64,000 nucleotides of DNA, taken from Cognatiluteimonas lumbrici. Its GTDB lineage: Bacteria > Pseudomonadota > Gammaproteobacteria > Xanthomonadales > Xanthomonadaceae. The notes under the pieces are model-generated. The model ran no database searches. It was given only the letters and a program-made list of their open reading frames with translations, and was not told where the DNA came from. This document shows positions 20,254 to 31,648 of this stretch, one piece after another (position 1 is the stretch's first letter; each line of letters begins with the position of its first letter). Location: assembly GCF_006476065.1 (NCBI RefSeq), contig NZ_ML636798.1, positions 1,996,207 through 2,060,206 on the forward strand, read 5' to 3'. The position numbers and the translations under genes are program-made.

Positions 20254-21089
20254 GCGCGGACGGCATCGGGGCGGTGGTGGTCACCCACTGCAGCGAGGCG
20301 ACGATCGACGACTGCCTGCTGCGCCTGCGCGCCGCCGACGGCGTCACCGCCATCCGCGTGGTGGACAACGCCTCCGAAGACGACACCCTGGCGATCGTGC
20401 AGCGGCACGCCATGCAGGACCCGCGCGTGCGCTTCATCGCCAACCCCGACAACCCCGGCTTCGCGGTGGCCTGCAACCAGGGCGCCGGCGACCTGGGCGC
20501 GGAGGTGGCCTGGCTGGCCTTCGTCAACCCGGACTGCCTGGTCGAGCCGGACTCGCTGTCGCGGTTGCGCGCGCACGCGCGGGAACTCGGCGGGGACGCG
20601 TTGCTCGGCGCCGACCTGGTGGGCGAGGACGGCGTGCGCGACGGCGCCGCGCGACGGCGCGACCCGGAGTTCGCGGCGATGCTGCGCGACCGCGCGGCAT
20701 TGCGCCTCGACGTCGCCTTCGACCCGACGCGCGTTCTGCAGCCGGTGGAGGCGGTCTCCGGCGCGCTGGTGCTGCTTCCGCGCGCGCTGTTCGAGCGCAT
20801 CCACGGCTTCGACGAAGGCTACCGCCTGCACGCCGAGGACCTGGACCTGTGCCGGCGCGCGCGCGCGGCGGGCGCGACCGTGGCCGTGGCCAACGACGTG
20901 CGCGTGCTGCACCTGCGCGGGGTGTCCTCGCGCGCCCGTCCCGGCTTCGTCGAATGGCACAAGCACCGCGGCCTGTGGCGCTACTTCCGCAAGTTCGAAG
21001 CCCCTAGCCGCGGCCCCCTCACCCGCGCCGCCGTCTTCCTCGCCATCTTCCTCCGCTTCCCCTTCGCGGTCCTTCGGAAAATCTTTTAG
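20250..21089 (+). CDS. glycosyltransferase family 2, rhamnosyltransferase-like
   Basis: Protein of 279 aa of the WbbL/rhamnosyltransferase type. The N-terminal nucleotide-binding strand VVVTHCSEATIDDCLLRL, then VVDNASEDDT, NPGFAVACNQG and the metal-binding region FVNPDCLVEP are all typical. The second half has the acceptor motif GALVLLPRALFERIHGFDE and EDLDLCRRARAAG. A short C-terminal hydrophobic stretch (AAVFLAIFLRFPFAVL) may hold it to the membrane. It likely adds a deoxysugar to a surface glycan. The stop TAG at 21087-21089 is part of the inverted repeat that follows. Confidence 0.85.
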   Translation: MSADGIGAVVVTHCSEATIDDCLLRLRAADGVTAIRVVDNASEDDTLAIVQRHAMQDPRVRFIANPDNPGFAVACNQGAGDLGAEVAWLAFVNPDCLVEPDSLSRLRAHARELGGDALLGADLVGEDGVRDGAARRRDPEFAAMLRDRAALRLDVAFDPTRVLQPVEAVSGALVLLPRALFERIHGFDEGYRLHAEDLDLCRRARAAGATVAVANDVRVLHLRGVSSRARPGFVEWHKHRGLWRYFRKFEAPSRGPLTRAAVFLAIFLRFPFAVLRKIF

Positions 21090-21191
21090 CCACAGATTTC
21101 ACAGATTGAAAAGGATGAAAAGCGAAGAACCTGGCGTTGTTGCGAGTCGCCGCGAATCAGATCCTTTTTAATCTGTGGAATCTGTGGCCAA
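21086..21191. repeat. CCACAGATT family inverted repeat, copy 1
   Basis: Arms TTTAGCCACAGATTTCACAG and, inverted, CTGTGGAATCTGTGGCC, extended inward by GATTGAAAAGGAT / ATCCTTTTTAATC, surround a unique core of about 50 bases. The first bases provide the stop codon of the upstream glycosyltransferase. Copies 2 and 3 are at 22035-22140 and 36438-36553; arms are conserved, cores are not. It is much more AT-rich than the genome. As it lies between convergent genes it may also act as a bidirectional terminator. Confidence 0.85.
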
Positions 21192-21197
21192 AAAAGG

Positions 21198-22013
21198 TCA
21201 GCGATGGCGGTTGATCTCGTCGCGGAGGGCCTGGGCGGCGGTGGCGGCGGCTGTGGCGTAGTCGTCGCCGGACGAGGCGTAGAGGATGGCGCGGGAGGAG
21301 CTGACCACGAGGCCGGTGCCGTCGGCGCTCCTGGCGTTCTTCACCACGGCCTCGACGTCGCCGCCCTGGGCGCCGACGCCCGGGACCAGGAAGGGCAGGT
21401 CGCCGACGATCGCGCGCACCTCGTGCAGCTGCTCCGGCCAGGTCGCGCCGACGACCAGCATGCAGTTGCCGTTCGCGTTCCACTCGCGTGCGACCGTCTC
21501 GGCCACGTGCTGGTACAGCGGCAGGCCGTCGGAGGCGACGATGTCCTGGAAGTCGGTGGCGCCGGGGTTCGAGGTCCGGCACAGCACCACCACCCCCTTG
21601 TCGGCGCGCTCCAGGAACGGCAGCAGCGAATCGCGCCCGAGGTAGGGGTTGGCGGTGACCGCGTCGGCGCCGTAGCGGTCGAAGGCCTCGGCCGCGTAGT
21701 GGACCGCGGTCGAGCCGATGTCGCCGCGCTTGGCGTCGAGGATTACCGGGATCCCGGGATGCGCCTCGTGGATATGCGCGACCAGCCGCTCCAGCGCGTC
21801 TTCCGCGCCGAGCGCCGCGAAGTGCGCGAACTGCGGCTTGAAGCAGCACGCGAACTCCGCCGTCGCATCCACGATGTCCCGGCAGAACCCGAACACCGCA
21901 TCCGCGTCACCCGCGAACTTCCCCGGAAACTTCGAAACCTCCGGATCCAGCCCCACGCACACCAGCGAGTTCGCGTCACTCCATCGCGCGCGCAACGCCT
22001 CCATGAAGTTCAT
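21198..22013 (-). CDS. pyrF: PyrF, orotidine 5'-phosphate decarboxylase
   Basis: Cytoplasmic TIM-barrel enzyme of 271 aa catalysing the last step of UMP synthesis. It is the longer type 2 subfamily: VCVGLDPEVSKFP at the N-terminus, the catalytic network in LDAKRGDIGSTA, TANPYLGRDSLLPF, and the subfamily signature CRTSNPGATDFQ. The ATG at 22013 is preceded by GGAGGT, a strong Shine-Dalgarno sequence. A GTG further upstream at 22040 lies in the repeat and is unlikely. The gene is bracketed by copies 1 and 2 of the CCACAGATT repeat. Confidence 0.96.
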   Translation of the reverse strand: MNFMEALRARWSDANSLVCVGLDPEVSKFPGKFAGDADAVFGFCRDIVDATAEFACCFKPQFAHFAALGAEDALERLVAHIHEAHPGIPVILDAKRGDIGSTAVHYAAEAFDRYGADAVTANPYLGRDSLLPFLERADKGVVVLCRTSNPGATDFQDIVASDGLPLYQHVAETVAREWNANGNCMLVVGATWPEQLHEVRAIVGDLPFLVPGVGAQGGDVEAVVKNARSADGTGLVVSSSRAILYASSGDDYATAAATAAQALRDEINRHR

Positions 22014-22034
22014 CGCGACCTCCAGCTTTATTCT

Positions 22035-22140
22035 TGCCACAGATTACACAGTTTAAAAAAGGATCTGTTCCCGGCGATCCTGAAGTCGCGTCGGCTTATA
22101 GCTCTTGATCCTTTTCAATCTGTGAAATCTGTGGCTAAAG
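22035..22140. repeat. CCACAGATT family inverted repeat, copy 2
   Basis: Arms GCCACAGATTACACAGTTTA and, inverted, CAATCTGTGAAATCTGTGGC, with the inner AAAAGGATC / GATCCTTTT pair conserved and a different central core. It separates ettA from pyrF, both on the minus strand. Together with copy 1 it flanks pyrF. Confidence 0.85.
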
Positions 22141-22149
22141 AAAGGTTGG

Positions 22150-23811
<1,662 letters not shown>

Positions 23812-23900
23812 TGGAGCTCCGTGCGGACGAGCGGGGACGCCTGCGCGACGGCAGGGCCCAGGGATTCGGGGATGCCTCGATTATAAGGCTTCGGGCGTGC

Positions 23901-24896
23901 CTAGGCCTGTCCGCCGGCGAACTGCAGGGCCAGGCTGCCCACCGCCACCGCCGCCCAGACGCCCAGCCCGAGCAGGATCGGGCGCGCGCCCGCGTCGCGC
24001 ATGCGGCGCAGGTCGGCCGACAACCCGATCGCCGCCAGCGCCAGCACCATCAGTGCCACCGCCGCGCGGTGCAGCGGCGCCAGCAGCGCTTCCGGCACCC
24101 AGCCAGCGGTCCGCAACGCCGAGGCGGCCAGGAACCAGAGCACGAACCACGGGAACACCTTGGCCAGCCCGGGCCTGGCCGCGCCGGCGCCGGAGCCGGC
24201 GTTTCCATCGCCGCGCCAGGCCACCAGCGCCGCGATCGCCAGGCACACCGGCACGATCATGGTCGCGCGGGTCAGCTTGACGATGGTGGCGTAGTCGCCG
24301 GCCGGCTGGCTGTAGGCGTAGCCGGCCGCCACCACCGAGGAGGTGTCGTTGATCGCGGTGCCGGCCCACAGGCCGAAACCGGCGTCCGACAGCCCCATCC
24401 AGTGGCCCAGCGGCGGGAACACCAGCACCGCCACCAGGTTGAACAGGAAGATGGTGGAGATCGCGAACGCGGTCTCGTGGTCGCGCGGGCGGATGATCGG
24501 CGCCACCGCGGCGATCGCCGAGCCGCCGCAGATCGCGGTGCCGACGCCGACCAGCATGGTCAGCTTGCCGGGAACGCGCAGCAGCCGCCCGAGTGCCCAG
24601 GCAGCGATGAAGGCCACCGCCAGCGTGCCCAGCATCACCCCCAGCGACTCCAGCCCGGTGCGGGCGACCTCGCCCAGGTCGAGCCCCAAGCCCAGCCCGA
24701 CGATGGACCACTGCAGGAGCTTGCGGCCGGTAAAGCGGATGCCCGGGTCGAAGGCCGGGCCCGGCGCGAACAGCGCCCGCACCAGCACGCCGAGCACGAT
24801 CGCCGCCACCGCGGCGCCGACCAGCGGCAGCGCCATGCCGATGCCCCAGGCCACGGCGCCCACTACCCCGGCCAATCCGATGCCCCGTGCAATCAC
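23901..24896 (-). CDS. YeiH family (UPF0324) putative sulfate exporter/permease
   Basis: Membrane protein of about 331 aa with roughly ten hydrophobic segments. Family marks are [34 protein letters not shown], and [17 protein letters not shown]. The transported substrate is not established for the family. The frame is open to an ATG at 24944, but the extra 16 residues (including [10 protein letters not shown]) are the translation of a REP unit at 24911-24938, and the first membrane helix begins just after the GTG at 24896, so I place the start there. If the ATG is used the REP is translated. Confidence 0.83.
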   Translation of the reverse strand: MIARGIGLAGVVGAVAWGIGMALPLVGAAVAAIVLGVLVRALFAPGPAFDPGIRFTGRKLLQWSIVGLGLGLDLGEVARTGLESLGVMLGTLAVAFIAAWALGRLLRVPGKLTMLVGVGTAICGGSAIAAVAPIIRPRDHETAFAISTIFLFNLVAVLVFPPLGHWMGLSDAGFGLWAGTAINDTSSVVAAGYAYSQPAGDYATIVKLTRATMIVPVCLAIAALVAWRGDGNAGSGAGAARPGLAKVFPWFVLWFLAASALRTAGWVPEALLAPLHRAAVALMVLALAAIGLSADLRRMRDAGARPILLGLGVWAAVAVGSLALQFAGGQA

Positions 24897-24910
24897 CGCC
24901 CACCGCGCCC

Positions 24911-24938
24911 TGTAGGAGCGGCGCTCGCGCCGCGACCC
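24911..24938. repeat. REP unit (GTAGGAGC family) upstream of the YeiH-family gene
   Basis: TGTAGGAGCGGCGCTCGCGCCGCGACC, a single unit with GTAG foot, between the divergent YeiH-family gene and glyA. It overlaps the longest possible reading frame of the former. Confidence 0.8.
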
Positions 24939-24982
24939 GTCCATTGTCCCCGTCCGCCCCGGCCCGGAACACCCCCGCGGGC

Positions 24983-24988
24983 TACAAT
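24983..24988 (+). promoter_or_regulatory. -10-like element of glyA
   Basis: TACAAT in GGCTACAAT, 36 bases before the glyA ATG; predicted leader about 30 nt with GGAGTCCCCG before the start. No clear -35. Confidence 0.45.
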
Positions 24989-25024
24989 CGCGGCATTCCC
25001 CCGCCGCCCAGCCCGGAGTCCCCG

Positions 25025-26293
25025 ATGTTCCCGCGCGATGCCCGTATCGAAGGCTACGATCCCGAACTTGCCCAGGCCATCGCCGACGAGCGCCAGCGCC
25101 AGGAGGACCACGTCGAGCTGATCGCCAGCGAGAACTACGCCAGCCCGCGGGTGATGGAGGCCCAGGGCAGCGTGCTGACCAACAAGTACGCCGAGGGCTA
25201 CCCGGGCAAGCGCTACTACGGCGGCTGCGAGTTCGTGGACGTGGCCGAGCGGCTCGCCATCGACCGGGTCAAGGAACTGTTCGGCGCCGACTACGCGAAC
25301 GTGCAGCCGCATTCGGGCTCGCAGGCCAACCAGGCGGTGTACCTGGCGCTGCTGCAGCCGGGCGACACCATCCTCGGCATGTCGCTGGCGCACGGCGGCC
25401 ACCTGACCCACGGCGCCAAGGTCAACATCAGCGGCAAGCTGTTCAACGCGGTGCAGTACGGCGTGGACGACGAAGGCCTGATCAACTACGACGAGGTCGA
25501 GCGCCTGGCCGTCGAACACAAGCCGAAGATGGTCGTGGCCGGCTTCTCCGCCTACTCGCAGGTGGTGGACTGGGTGCGCTTCCGCGCCATCGCCGACAAG
25601 GTCGGCGCGGTCCTGTTCGTGGACATGGCCCACGTCGCCGGCCTGGTCGCCGCCGGCGTGTACCCGAACCCGGTGCCGCACGCGCACGTCGTGACCTCGA
25701 CCACCCACAAGACCCTGCGCGGGCCGCGCGGCGGGATCATCGTCGCCGGCAACGCGGCGATGGGCGACAAGGCCGAGGAGATCACCAAGAAGCTGCAGTC
25801 CATCGTCTTCCCCGGCATCCAGGGCGGCCCGCTGATGCACGTGATCGCGGCCAAGGCGGTGGCCTTCAAGGAAGCCCTCGAGCCGGAGTTCAAGGCCTAC
25901 CAGCAGCAGGTGGTGAAGAACGCGCAGGCGATGGCCAGGACCATCATCGACCGTGGTTACAAGATCGTCTCCGGCGGCACCGAGAACCACCTGATGCTGG
26001 TGGACATGATCGGCAAGAACATCACCGGCAAGGACGCGGAAGCGGCCCTCGGGAAGGCCCACATCACCGTCAACAAGAACGCGGTGCCCAACGACCCGCA
26101 GAAGCCGTTCGTCACATCCGGCCTGCGCATCGGTACCCCGGCGGTCACCACCCGCGGCTACAAGGAAGCGGACTGCGTCGAGCTCGCCAACTGGCTCTGC
26201 GACGTGCTCGACAACCCGAACGACGGCAACGTGATCGCGAAGGTGCGGGAAGCGGTCACCGCGCAGTGCCGCAAGTTCCCGGTCTACGGCTGA
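25025..26293 (+). CDS. glyA: GlyA, serine hydroxymethyltransferase
   Basis: Pyridoxal-phosphate enzyme of 422 aa, slightly longer than the 417 aa of E. coli. It converts serine and tetrahydrofolate to glycine and methylene-THF, the main cellular one-carbon source. [18 protein letters not shown], the folate-site [15 protein letters not shown] and the PLP-lysine motif [15 protein letters not shown] are intact. GGAG lies before the start. It is followed after 22 bases by nrdR, an order conserved in proteobacteria; the one-carbon product feeds thymidylate and purine synthesis, matching the nucleotide theme of nrdR. Confidence 0.97.
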   Translation: MFPRDARIEGYDPELAQAIADERQRQEDHVELIASENYASPRVMEAQGSVLTNKYAEGYPGKRYYGGCEFVDVAERLAIDRVKELFGADYANVQPHSGSQANQAVYLALLQPGDTILGMSLAHGGHLTHGAKVNISGKLFNAVQYGVDDEGLINYDEVERLAVEHKPKMVVAGFSAYSQVVDWVRFRAIADKVGAVLFVDMAHVAGLVAAGVYPNPVPHAHVVTSTTHKTLRGPRGGIIVAGNAAMGDKAEEITKKLQSIVFPGIQGGPLMHVIAAKAVAFKEALEPEFKAYQQQVVKNAQAMARTIIDRGYKIVSGGTENHLMLVDMIGKNITGKDAEAALGKAHITVNKNAVPNDPQKPFVTSGLRIGTPAVTTRGYKEADCVELANWLCDVLDNPNDGNVIAKVREAVTAQCRKFPVYG

Positions 26294-26315
26294 CCCGGAC
26301 CGCAGGCGCCGCCCG

Positions 26316-26846
26316 ATGCACTGCCCCTTCTGCCAGCACGCCGACACCCGGGTCATCGACTCGCGGGTCAGCGAGGACGGGGCGACCATCCGCCGGCGGC
26401 GCGAGTGCGAGGCCTGCGGCGAGCGCTTCAGCACCCTGGAGACGATCGAGCTGAAGCTGCCGGCGATCATCAAGAGCGACGGCCGCCGCGACCAGTTCGA
26501 CGCGCGCAAGCTGCGCCAGGGTTTCGACCGCGCGCTGCAGAAGCGGCCGGTGTCCGAGGAGCAGATCGAGGCCGCGGTGCGCGCGGTGGTGCACCAGCTG
26601 CGGATGACCACCGAGCGCGAGATCGCCTCGCGCCGGGTCGGCGAGTTCGTGATGGCCGAACTGCGCAAGCTCGACCACGTCGGCTACGTGCGCTTCGCCT
26701 CGGTGTACCGCGCGTTCGAGGACGTGGCCGACTTCCGCGAGGAGCTCGACCGGCTCGAGCACGACCTGCCGGGCGAGGGCCAGCTGCCGCTGCTCGGCGC
26801 CGAGGTCGTCCCCATCGACAGGCACGCAGAGAAAAAGAAGCGTTGA
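26316..26846 (+). CDS. nrdR: NrdR, transcriptional repressor of ribonucleotide reductase genes
   Basis: Regulator of 176 aa with an N-terminal zinc ribbon ([17 protein letters not shown] ... [13 protein letters not shown]; four cysteines) and an ATP-cone domain from about residue 50 ([16 protein letters not shown]) that senses ATP/dATP. It binds NrdR boxes upstream of nrd operons; no nrd gene is in the window. The C-terminus after [12 protein letters not shown] is a variable tail rich in Lys/Arg. The stop overlaps the ribD start (TGATG), so the two are translationally coupled, as in many proteobacteria. Confidence 0.96.
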   Translation: MHCPFCQHADTRVIDSRVSEDGATIRRRRECEACGERFSTLETIELKLPAIIKSDGRRDQFDARKLRQGFDRALQKRPVSEEQIEAAVRAVVHQLRMTTEREIASRRVGEFVMAELRKLDHVGYVRFASVYRAFEDVADFREELDRLEHDLPGEGQLPLLGAEVVPIDRHAEKKKR

Positions 26847-27985
26847 TGCCAGATTCCCCCACCCACACCCACGCATCCGACGCCACGGGCAGCGGCTTTT
26901 CCGCCCTCGACCACGCGATGATGGCGCGCGCGCTGCGCCTGGCCGAGCGTGGCGCCTACACCACGCGCCCCAACCCGATGGTCGGCTGCGTGATCGTGCG
27001 CGACGGCGAGGTGGTGGGCGAGGGCTACCACGAGCGCGCCGGCGGTCCGCACGCCGAGGTGTTCGCGCTCGAGGGCGCGCGCGAGCGGGCGAAGGGCGCC
27101 ACCGCCTACGTCACCCTCGAACCGTGCTCGCATACCGGCAAGACCGGCCCCTGCGCCGAGGCGCTGGTCGCGGCCGGCGTCGCGCGCGTGGTCGGCGCCA
27201 TGCAGGATCCGAACCCCAAGGTCTCCGGCAGCGGCTACGCGAAGCTGCGCGAGGCCGGGATCGCGGTCGAGGGCGGGCTGATGGAAGCGCAGGCGCGCGC
27301 GCTCAACCGCGGCTTCCTGTCGCGCATCGAGCGCGGCCGGCCGTGGCTGCGGATCAAGCTCGCCACCAGCCTCGACGGGCGCAGCGCGCTCGCCTCGGGC
27401 GACTCCAAATGGATCAGCGGCGAGGCCGCGCGCCGCGACGTGCACCACTGGCGCGCGCGCGCCGGCGCGCTGCTCACCGGCGCCGGCACCGTGCTGGTGG
27501 ACGACCCGCACCTGACCGTGCGTTTCGACGACGACACCCCGTTCGTGCCGCCGCTGCGGGTGGTGCTCGACCCGGGCCTGGCCACGGTCGCGCGCGGGCA
27601 CATCCGCCAGGGCGACGCGCCGACGCTGTACCTGCACGCCGCCGACGTGAAGCCGCCGCGCGCGCTCGACGCCGAGCACGCCCACGTGCCGGTCGTCGGC
27701 GGCCGCTTCGACCTCAGGGCGGTGCTGGAACTGCTGGCCGGGCGCGGCATCAACGAGGTCCAGGTCGAGGCCGGCGCGACCCTGGCCGGTGCCTTCCTGG
27801 CGCAGGGCCTGGTCGACGAGCTGCTGCTGTACGTGGCGCCGGTGATGCTCGGCGCGCGCGCCCGCCCGCTGTTCGACGGCCTGCACATCGACGAGATGAC
27901 CGACCGGCTGGCGCTGGAGATCCTCGAGACCCGCCGCATCGGCGAGGACGTGCGGGTGCTGCTGCGGCCCAAGGGCAACGGGTAA
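26846..27985 (+). CDS. ribD: RibD, bifunctional deaminase/reductase of riboflavin synthesis
   Basis: Protein of 379 aa carrying two consecutive riboflavin steps. The N-terminal cytidine-deaminase-like domain has zinc motifs HAEVFAL and PCSHTGKTGPCAEA and deaminates the pyrimidine; the C-terminal reductase domain (from about residue 155, RPWLRIKLATSLDGRSAL, SGEAARRDVHHWRA, INEVQVEAGATLAGAF) reduces the ribose with NADPH. About 20 variable residues precede the conserved ALDHAMMARALRLAE. The ATG overlaps the nrdR stop. It heads ribD-ribE-ribBA-ribH. Confidence 0.96.
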   Translation: MPDSPTHTHASDATGSGFSALDHAMMARALRLAERGAYTTRPNPMVGCVIVRDGEVVGEGYHERAGGPHAEVFALEGARERAKGATAYVTLEPCSHTGKTGPCAEALVAAGVARVVGAMQDPNPKVSGSGYAKLREAGIAVEGGLMEAQARALNRGFLSRIERGRPWLRIKLATSLDGRSALASGDSKWISGEAARRDVHHWRARAGALLTGAGTVLVDDPHLTVRFDDDTPFVPPLRVVLDPGLATVARGHIRQGDAPTLYLHAADVKPPRALDAEHAHVPVVGGRFDLRAVLELLAGRGINEVQVEAGATLAGAFLAQGLVDELLLYVAPVMLGARARPLFDGLHIDEMTDRLALEILETRRIGEDVRVLLRPKGNG

Positions 27986-27991
27986 CCGCCG

Positions 27992-28590
27992 ATGTTCACC
28001 GGACTGGTGCAGGCGGTCGGCCGCCTCGAGGCGCGCGAGGCGCGCGGCGGTGATGCGAGGCTGCGGATCGCGTTCGGCGGGCTGCCGACCGGCGACGTCG
28101 CGCTCGGCGAGAGCATCGCGGTCAACGGCGTGTGCCTGACCGTGGTCGACTTCGACTCCGCTGCGTTCGAGGCGGACGCTTCCAACGAGACGCTGGCGCT
28201 GACCACGCTCGGCCGGTTGCCGGAAGGCGCGCCGCTCAACCTCGAGCGCGCATTGCGCGCGGAGGACCGGCTCGGCGGCCACCTCGTCAGCGGCCATGTC
28301 GACGGCGTCGGTGAGGTGCTCTCGGTGGAACCGGACGCGCGCGCCCAGCGCTGGCGCTTCGCCGCGCCGGCGCCGCTGCTGCGCTACGTCGCGGCCAAGG
28401 GCTCGATCTGCGTGGACGGCACCAGCCTGACCGTCAACGCGGTGGACGACGCCGGCTTCGAGGTCGCGCTGGTCCCGCATACCGTCGCGAACACCGCGTT
28501 CGCGGCCACCCGGGTCGGCGACCCGGTCAACCTGGAGGTGGACATGATCGCGCGCTACGTCGAGCGGCTGCTGTCGGCGGGGGTGCCGCG

Positions 28591-28594
<4 letters not shown>
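27992..28594 (+). CDS. ribE: RibE, riboflavin synthase alpha chain
   Basis: Homotrimeric enzyme of 200 aa that dismutates two 6,7-dimethyl-8-ribityllumazine molecules into riboflavin. It starts [19 protein letters not shown], the family hallmark, and has two lumazine-binding barrels, each with a [13 protein letters not shown] or [14 protein letters not shown] motif and [14 protein letters not shown]. Length is normal. It lies 6 bases after ribD and overlaps ribBA by 4 bases. Symbols ribC or ribE are both used for this enzyme in different species. Confidence 0.95.
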
Positions 28595-29709
<1,115 letters not shown>

Positions 29710-29739
29710 ACTGGCGGGCCGTCCGGGAGCTCCACTGCC

Positions 29740-30219
29740 ATGCCGCATTACGAAGGCGACCTGCGCGCCCCCGCCGGCGCCCGCTTCGCCATCCTCGCCA
29801 GCCGCTGGAACCCGCGCATCACCGACGCGCTGGTGACCGGCGCGCGCAAGGCCTTCGCCGACCACGGCGTCGAGGCCGACGCGCTGGACGTGGTCCGCGT
29901 GCCGGGGGCCTGGGAACTGCCGCAGGCGGCGCTGCACCTGGCCGCGAGCGGCGAGTACGCGGCGCTGGTCGCGCTCGGTTGCGTGGTGCGCGGCGACACC
30001 CGGCACTACGAGCAGGTCGCCGACGGCTGCGCGGAAGGGCTGATGAAGGTCGCGCTCGAGACCGGCGTGCCGGTGTGCAACGGCGTGCTCGCGGTCGAGC
30101 AGCACGCCGACGCCGAGAAGCGCGCCGGCGGCAGCCACGGCAACAAGGGCGAGGAAGCGGCCCAGGTGGCGCTCGAGATGGCGGAGCTGCTGTCGCGGCT
30201 GCCGGGAGCGCCGGCATGA
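29740..30219 (+). CDS. ribH: RibH, 6,7-dimethyl-8-ribityllumazine synthase
   Basis: Protein of 159 aa, usual length; subunits form pentamers or 60-mer capsids. It condenses the RibBA butanone phosphate with the RibD product. Substrate loops are seen as [26 protein letters not shown] and [13 protein letters not shown] with the catalytic His in the last. NGVLAVE and [12 protein letters not shown] complete the fold. GGAGCTCC lies before the ATG. The stop overlaps the nusB start (ATGA). Confidence 0.96.
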   Translation: MPHYEGDLRAPAGARFAILASRWNPRITDALVTGARKAFADHGVEADALDVVRVPGAWELPQAALHLAASGEYAALVALGCVVRGDTRHYEQVADGCAEGLMKVALETGVPVCNGVLAVEQHADAEKRAGGSHGNKGEEAAQVALEMAELLSRLPGAPA

Positions 30220-30665
30220 GGCGGCAGTCCCGCGACGGCGTCGACAAGGTCGCGCGCTCGCGCGCCCGCCGGCGCGCGCTGCAGGCGGTGTACGCCTGGC
30301 AGATGGCCGGCGGCAGCGCGCAGCAGGTGATCGCCCAGTTCGCGCACGAGCAGGCGCGCGAGACCGCCGACCTGGAGTATTTCGAGGACCTGGTGCGCGG
30401 CGTGCTCCGCCACCACGCGGAGCTCGACGCCGCGCTGGACGAGTTCGTCGACCGCGGCATCGCGCAGGTGGACCAGATCGAGCGTGCCGCGCTGCGCATC
30501 GCCGCCTACGAGCTGCGCCACCGCCTGGACATCCCGTACCGGGTCGTGATCAACGAGGCCATCGACGGCACCAAGCGCTTCGGGTCCGAACACGGCCACA
30601 CCTACGTCAACGGCGTGCTCGACCACGCCGCCGCCGCCTGGCGCGCCGTGGAAAAGGGCCTGTAG
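30216..30665 (+). CDS. nusB: NusB, transcription antitermination factor
   Basis: All-helical RNA-binding protein of 149 aa that with NusE/S10 binds boxA of rRNA leaders. The basic N-terminus ([22 protein letters not shown]) and C-terminal [25 protein letters not shown] are family marks. ribH-nusB-thiL is a conserved order. The last codons KGL are followed by the TAG that belongs to a REP unit (30661-30688), so the stop is repeat-derived. Confidence 0.95.
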   Translation: MRRQSRDGVDKVARSRARRRALQAVYAWQMAGGSAQQVIAQFAHEQARETADLEYFEDLVRGVLRHHAELDAALDEFVDRGIAQVDQIERAALRIAAYELRHRLDIPYRVVINEAIDGTKRFGSEHGHTYVNGVLDHAAAAWRAVEKGL

Positions 30666-30688
30666 GAGCGGCGCTGGCGCCGCGACCC
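30661..30688. repeat. REP unit (GTAGGAGC family) between nusB and thiL
   Basis: TGTAGGAGCGGCGCTGGCGCCGCGACCC. Its TAG is the nusB stop codon. It fills nearly the entire 29-bp gap before the thiL ATG, so it may affect coupling or mRNA stability within the operon. Confidence 0.85.
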
Positions 30689-30694
30689 TTCGGC

Positions 30695-31648
30695 ATGGAA
30701 TTCACCCTCATCGACCGCATCCGCCGCCGCGCCACGGGCCGCGGCGACGTGGTCCTGGGCATCGGCGACGACGCCGCGCTGCTGCAACCGCCAGCGGGCA
30801 TGCTGCTCGCGGTCGCCACCGACACGCTCAACGCCGGCGTGCATTTCCCCGACGGCACGCTGGCCGCCGACATCGGCTGGAAGGCGCTGGCGGTGAACCT
30901 GTCGGACCTGGCCGCGATGGGCGCGACGCCGGCGTGGGCGAGCCTGTCGCTGTCGCTTCCCGCTGCCGACGCGGACTGGCTCGACGCCTTCCTCGACGGC
31001 TTCCTCGCGCTCGCCGACGCGCACGGCGTCGCGCTGGTGGGCGGCGACACCACCCGCGGACCGCTGTCGGTGTGCGTCACCGTGCACGGCTGGGTCGCGC
31101 CGGGCGCGGCCCTGCGCCGCGATGGCGCGCGCGCCGGCGATGACGCGTGGGTCACCGGCACGCTCGGCGATGCCGCCGCGGCGCTGGTCCAGTGGCGTGC
31201 CGGCGGCGCGCACGATCCGGCCCTGCGCGCGCGCCTGGACCGGCCGAGCCCGCGGGTGGAAGCGGGGCGGGCCCTTGCCGGACTAGCCCATGCCGCCATC
31301 GACGTCTCCGACGGCCTGCTGGCGGATCTCGGCCACGTCTGCGCCGCGAGCGGCCTGGGCGCGGAGATCGCGCTGGAGGCGCTGCCGGCCTCGCCGGCGC
31401 TGCTCGCCGCCTTCGACGGCGAACGCCGCACGGCCCTGCAGGCGACCGGCGGCGACGACTACGAGTTGTGCTTCACCGCGTCGCCCGAGGCGCGCGATGC
31501 GATCGCCGCCGCGCTGGCTCGCGTCGGCGTGCGCGCGACGCGCATCGGCGGCATGGTCGCCGGCGGCGGCGTGTCCGCCCGGCTCGCGGACGGCACGACC
31601 TGGCAGCCGGCGCGCGCCGGCCACGAGCACTTCGGCAACGGCGGCTAG
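30695..31648 (+). CDS. thiL: ThiL, thiamine-monophosphate kinase
   Basis: Cytoplasmic PurM-like kinase of 317 aa that phosphorylates thiamine monophosphate to the active diphosphate. The N-terminal ATP/Mg region LGIGDDAALLQPP, the substrate region LAVATDTLNAGVHFP, and the central DVSDGLLADLGH and GGDDYELCFTA motifs are intact. It is the last gene of the rib-nusB run; the preceding gap is taken up by a REP unit. The stop overlaps the end of the convergent SGNH hydrolase gene by 4 bases. Confidence 0.95.
   Translation: MEFTLIDRIRRRATGRGDVVLGIGDDAALLQPPAGMLLAVATDTLNAGVHFPDGTLAADIGWKALAVNLSDLAAMGATPAWASLSLSLPAADADWLDAFLDGFLALADAHGVALVGGDTTRGPLSVCVTVHGWVAPGAALRRDGARAGDDAWVTGTLGDAAAALVQWRAGGAHDPALRARLDRPSPRVEAGRALAGLAHAAIDVSDGLLADLGHVCAASGLGAEIALEALPASPALLAAFDGERRTALQATGGDDYELCFTASPEARDAIAAALARVGVRATRIGGMVAGGGVSARLADGTTWQPARAGHEHFGNGG

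Noticed and set aside
26300-27992. FMN riboswitch upstream of the riboflavin genes
   Set aside because: nrdR, ribD, ribE, ribBA and ribH are tightly packed or overlap; no leader long enough for an RFN element exists in this block.
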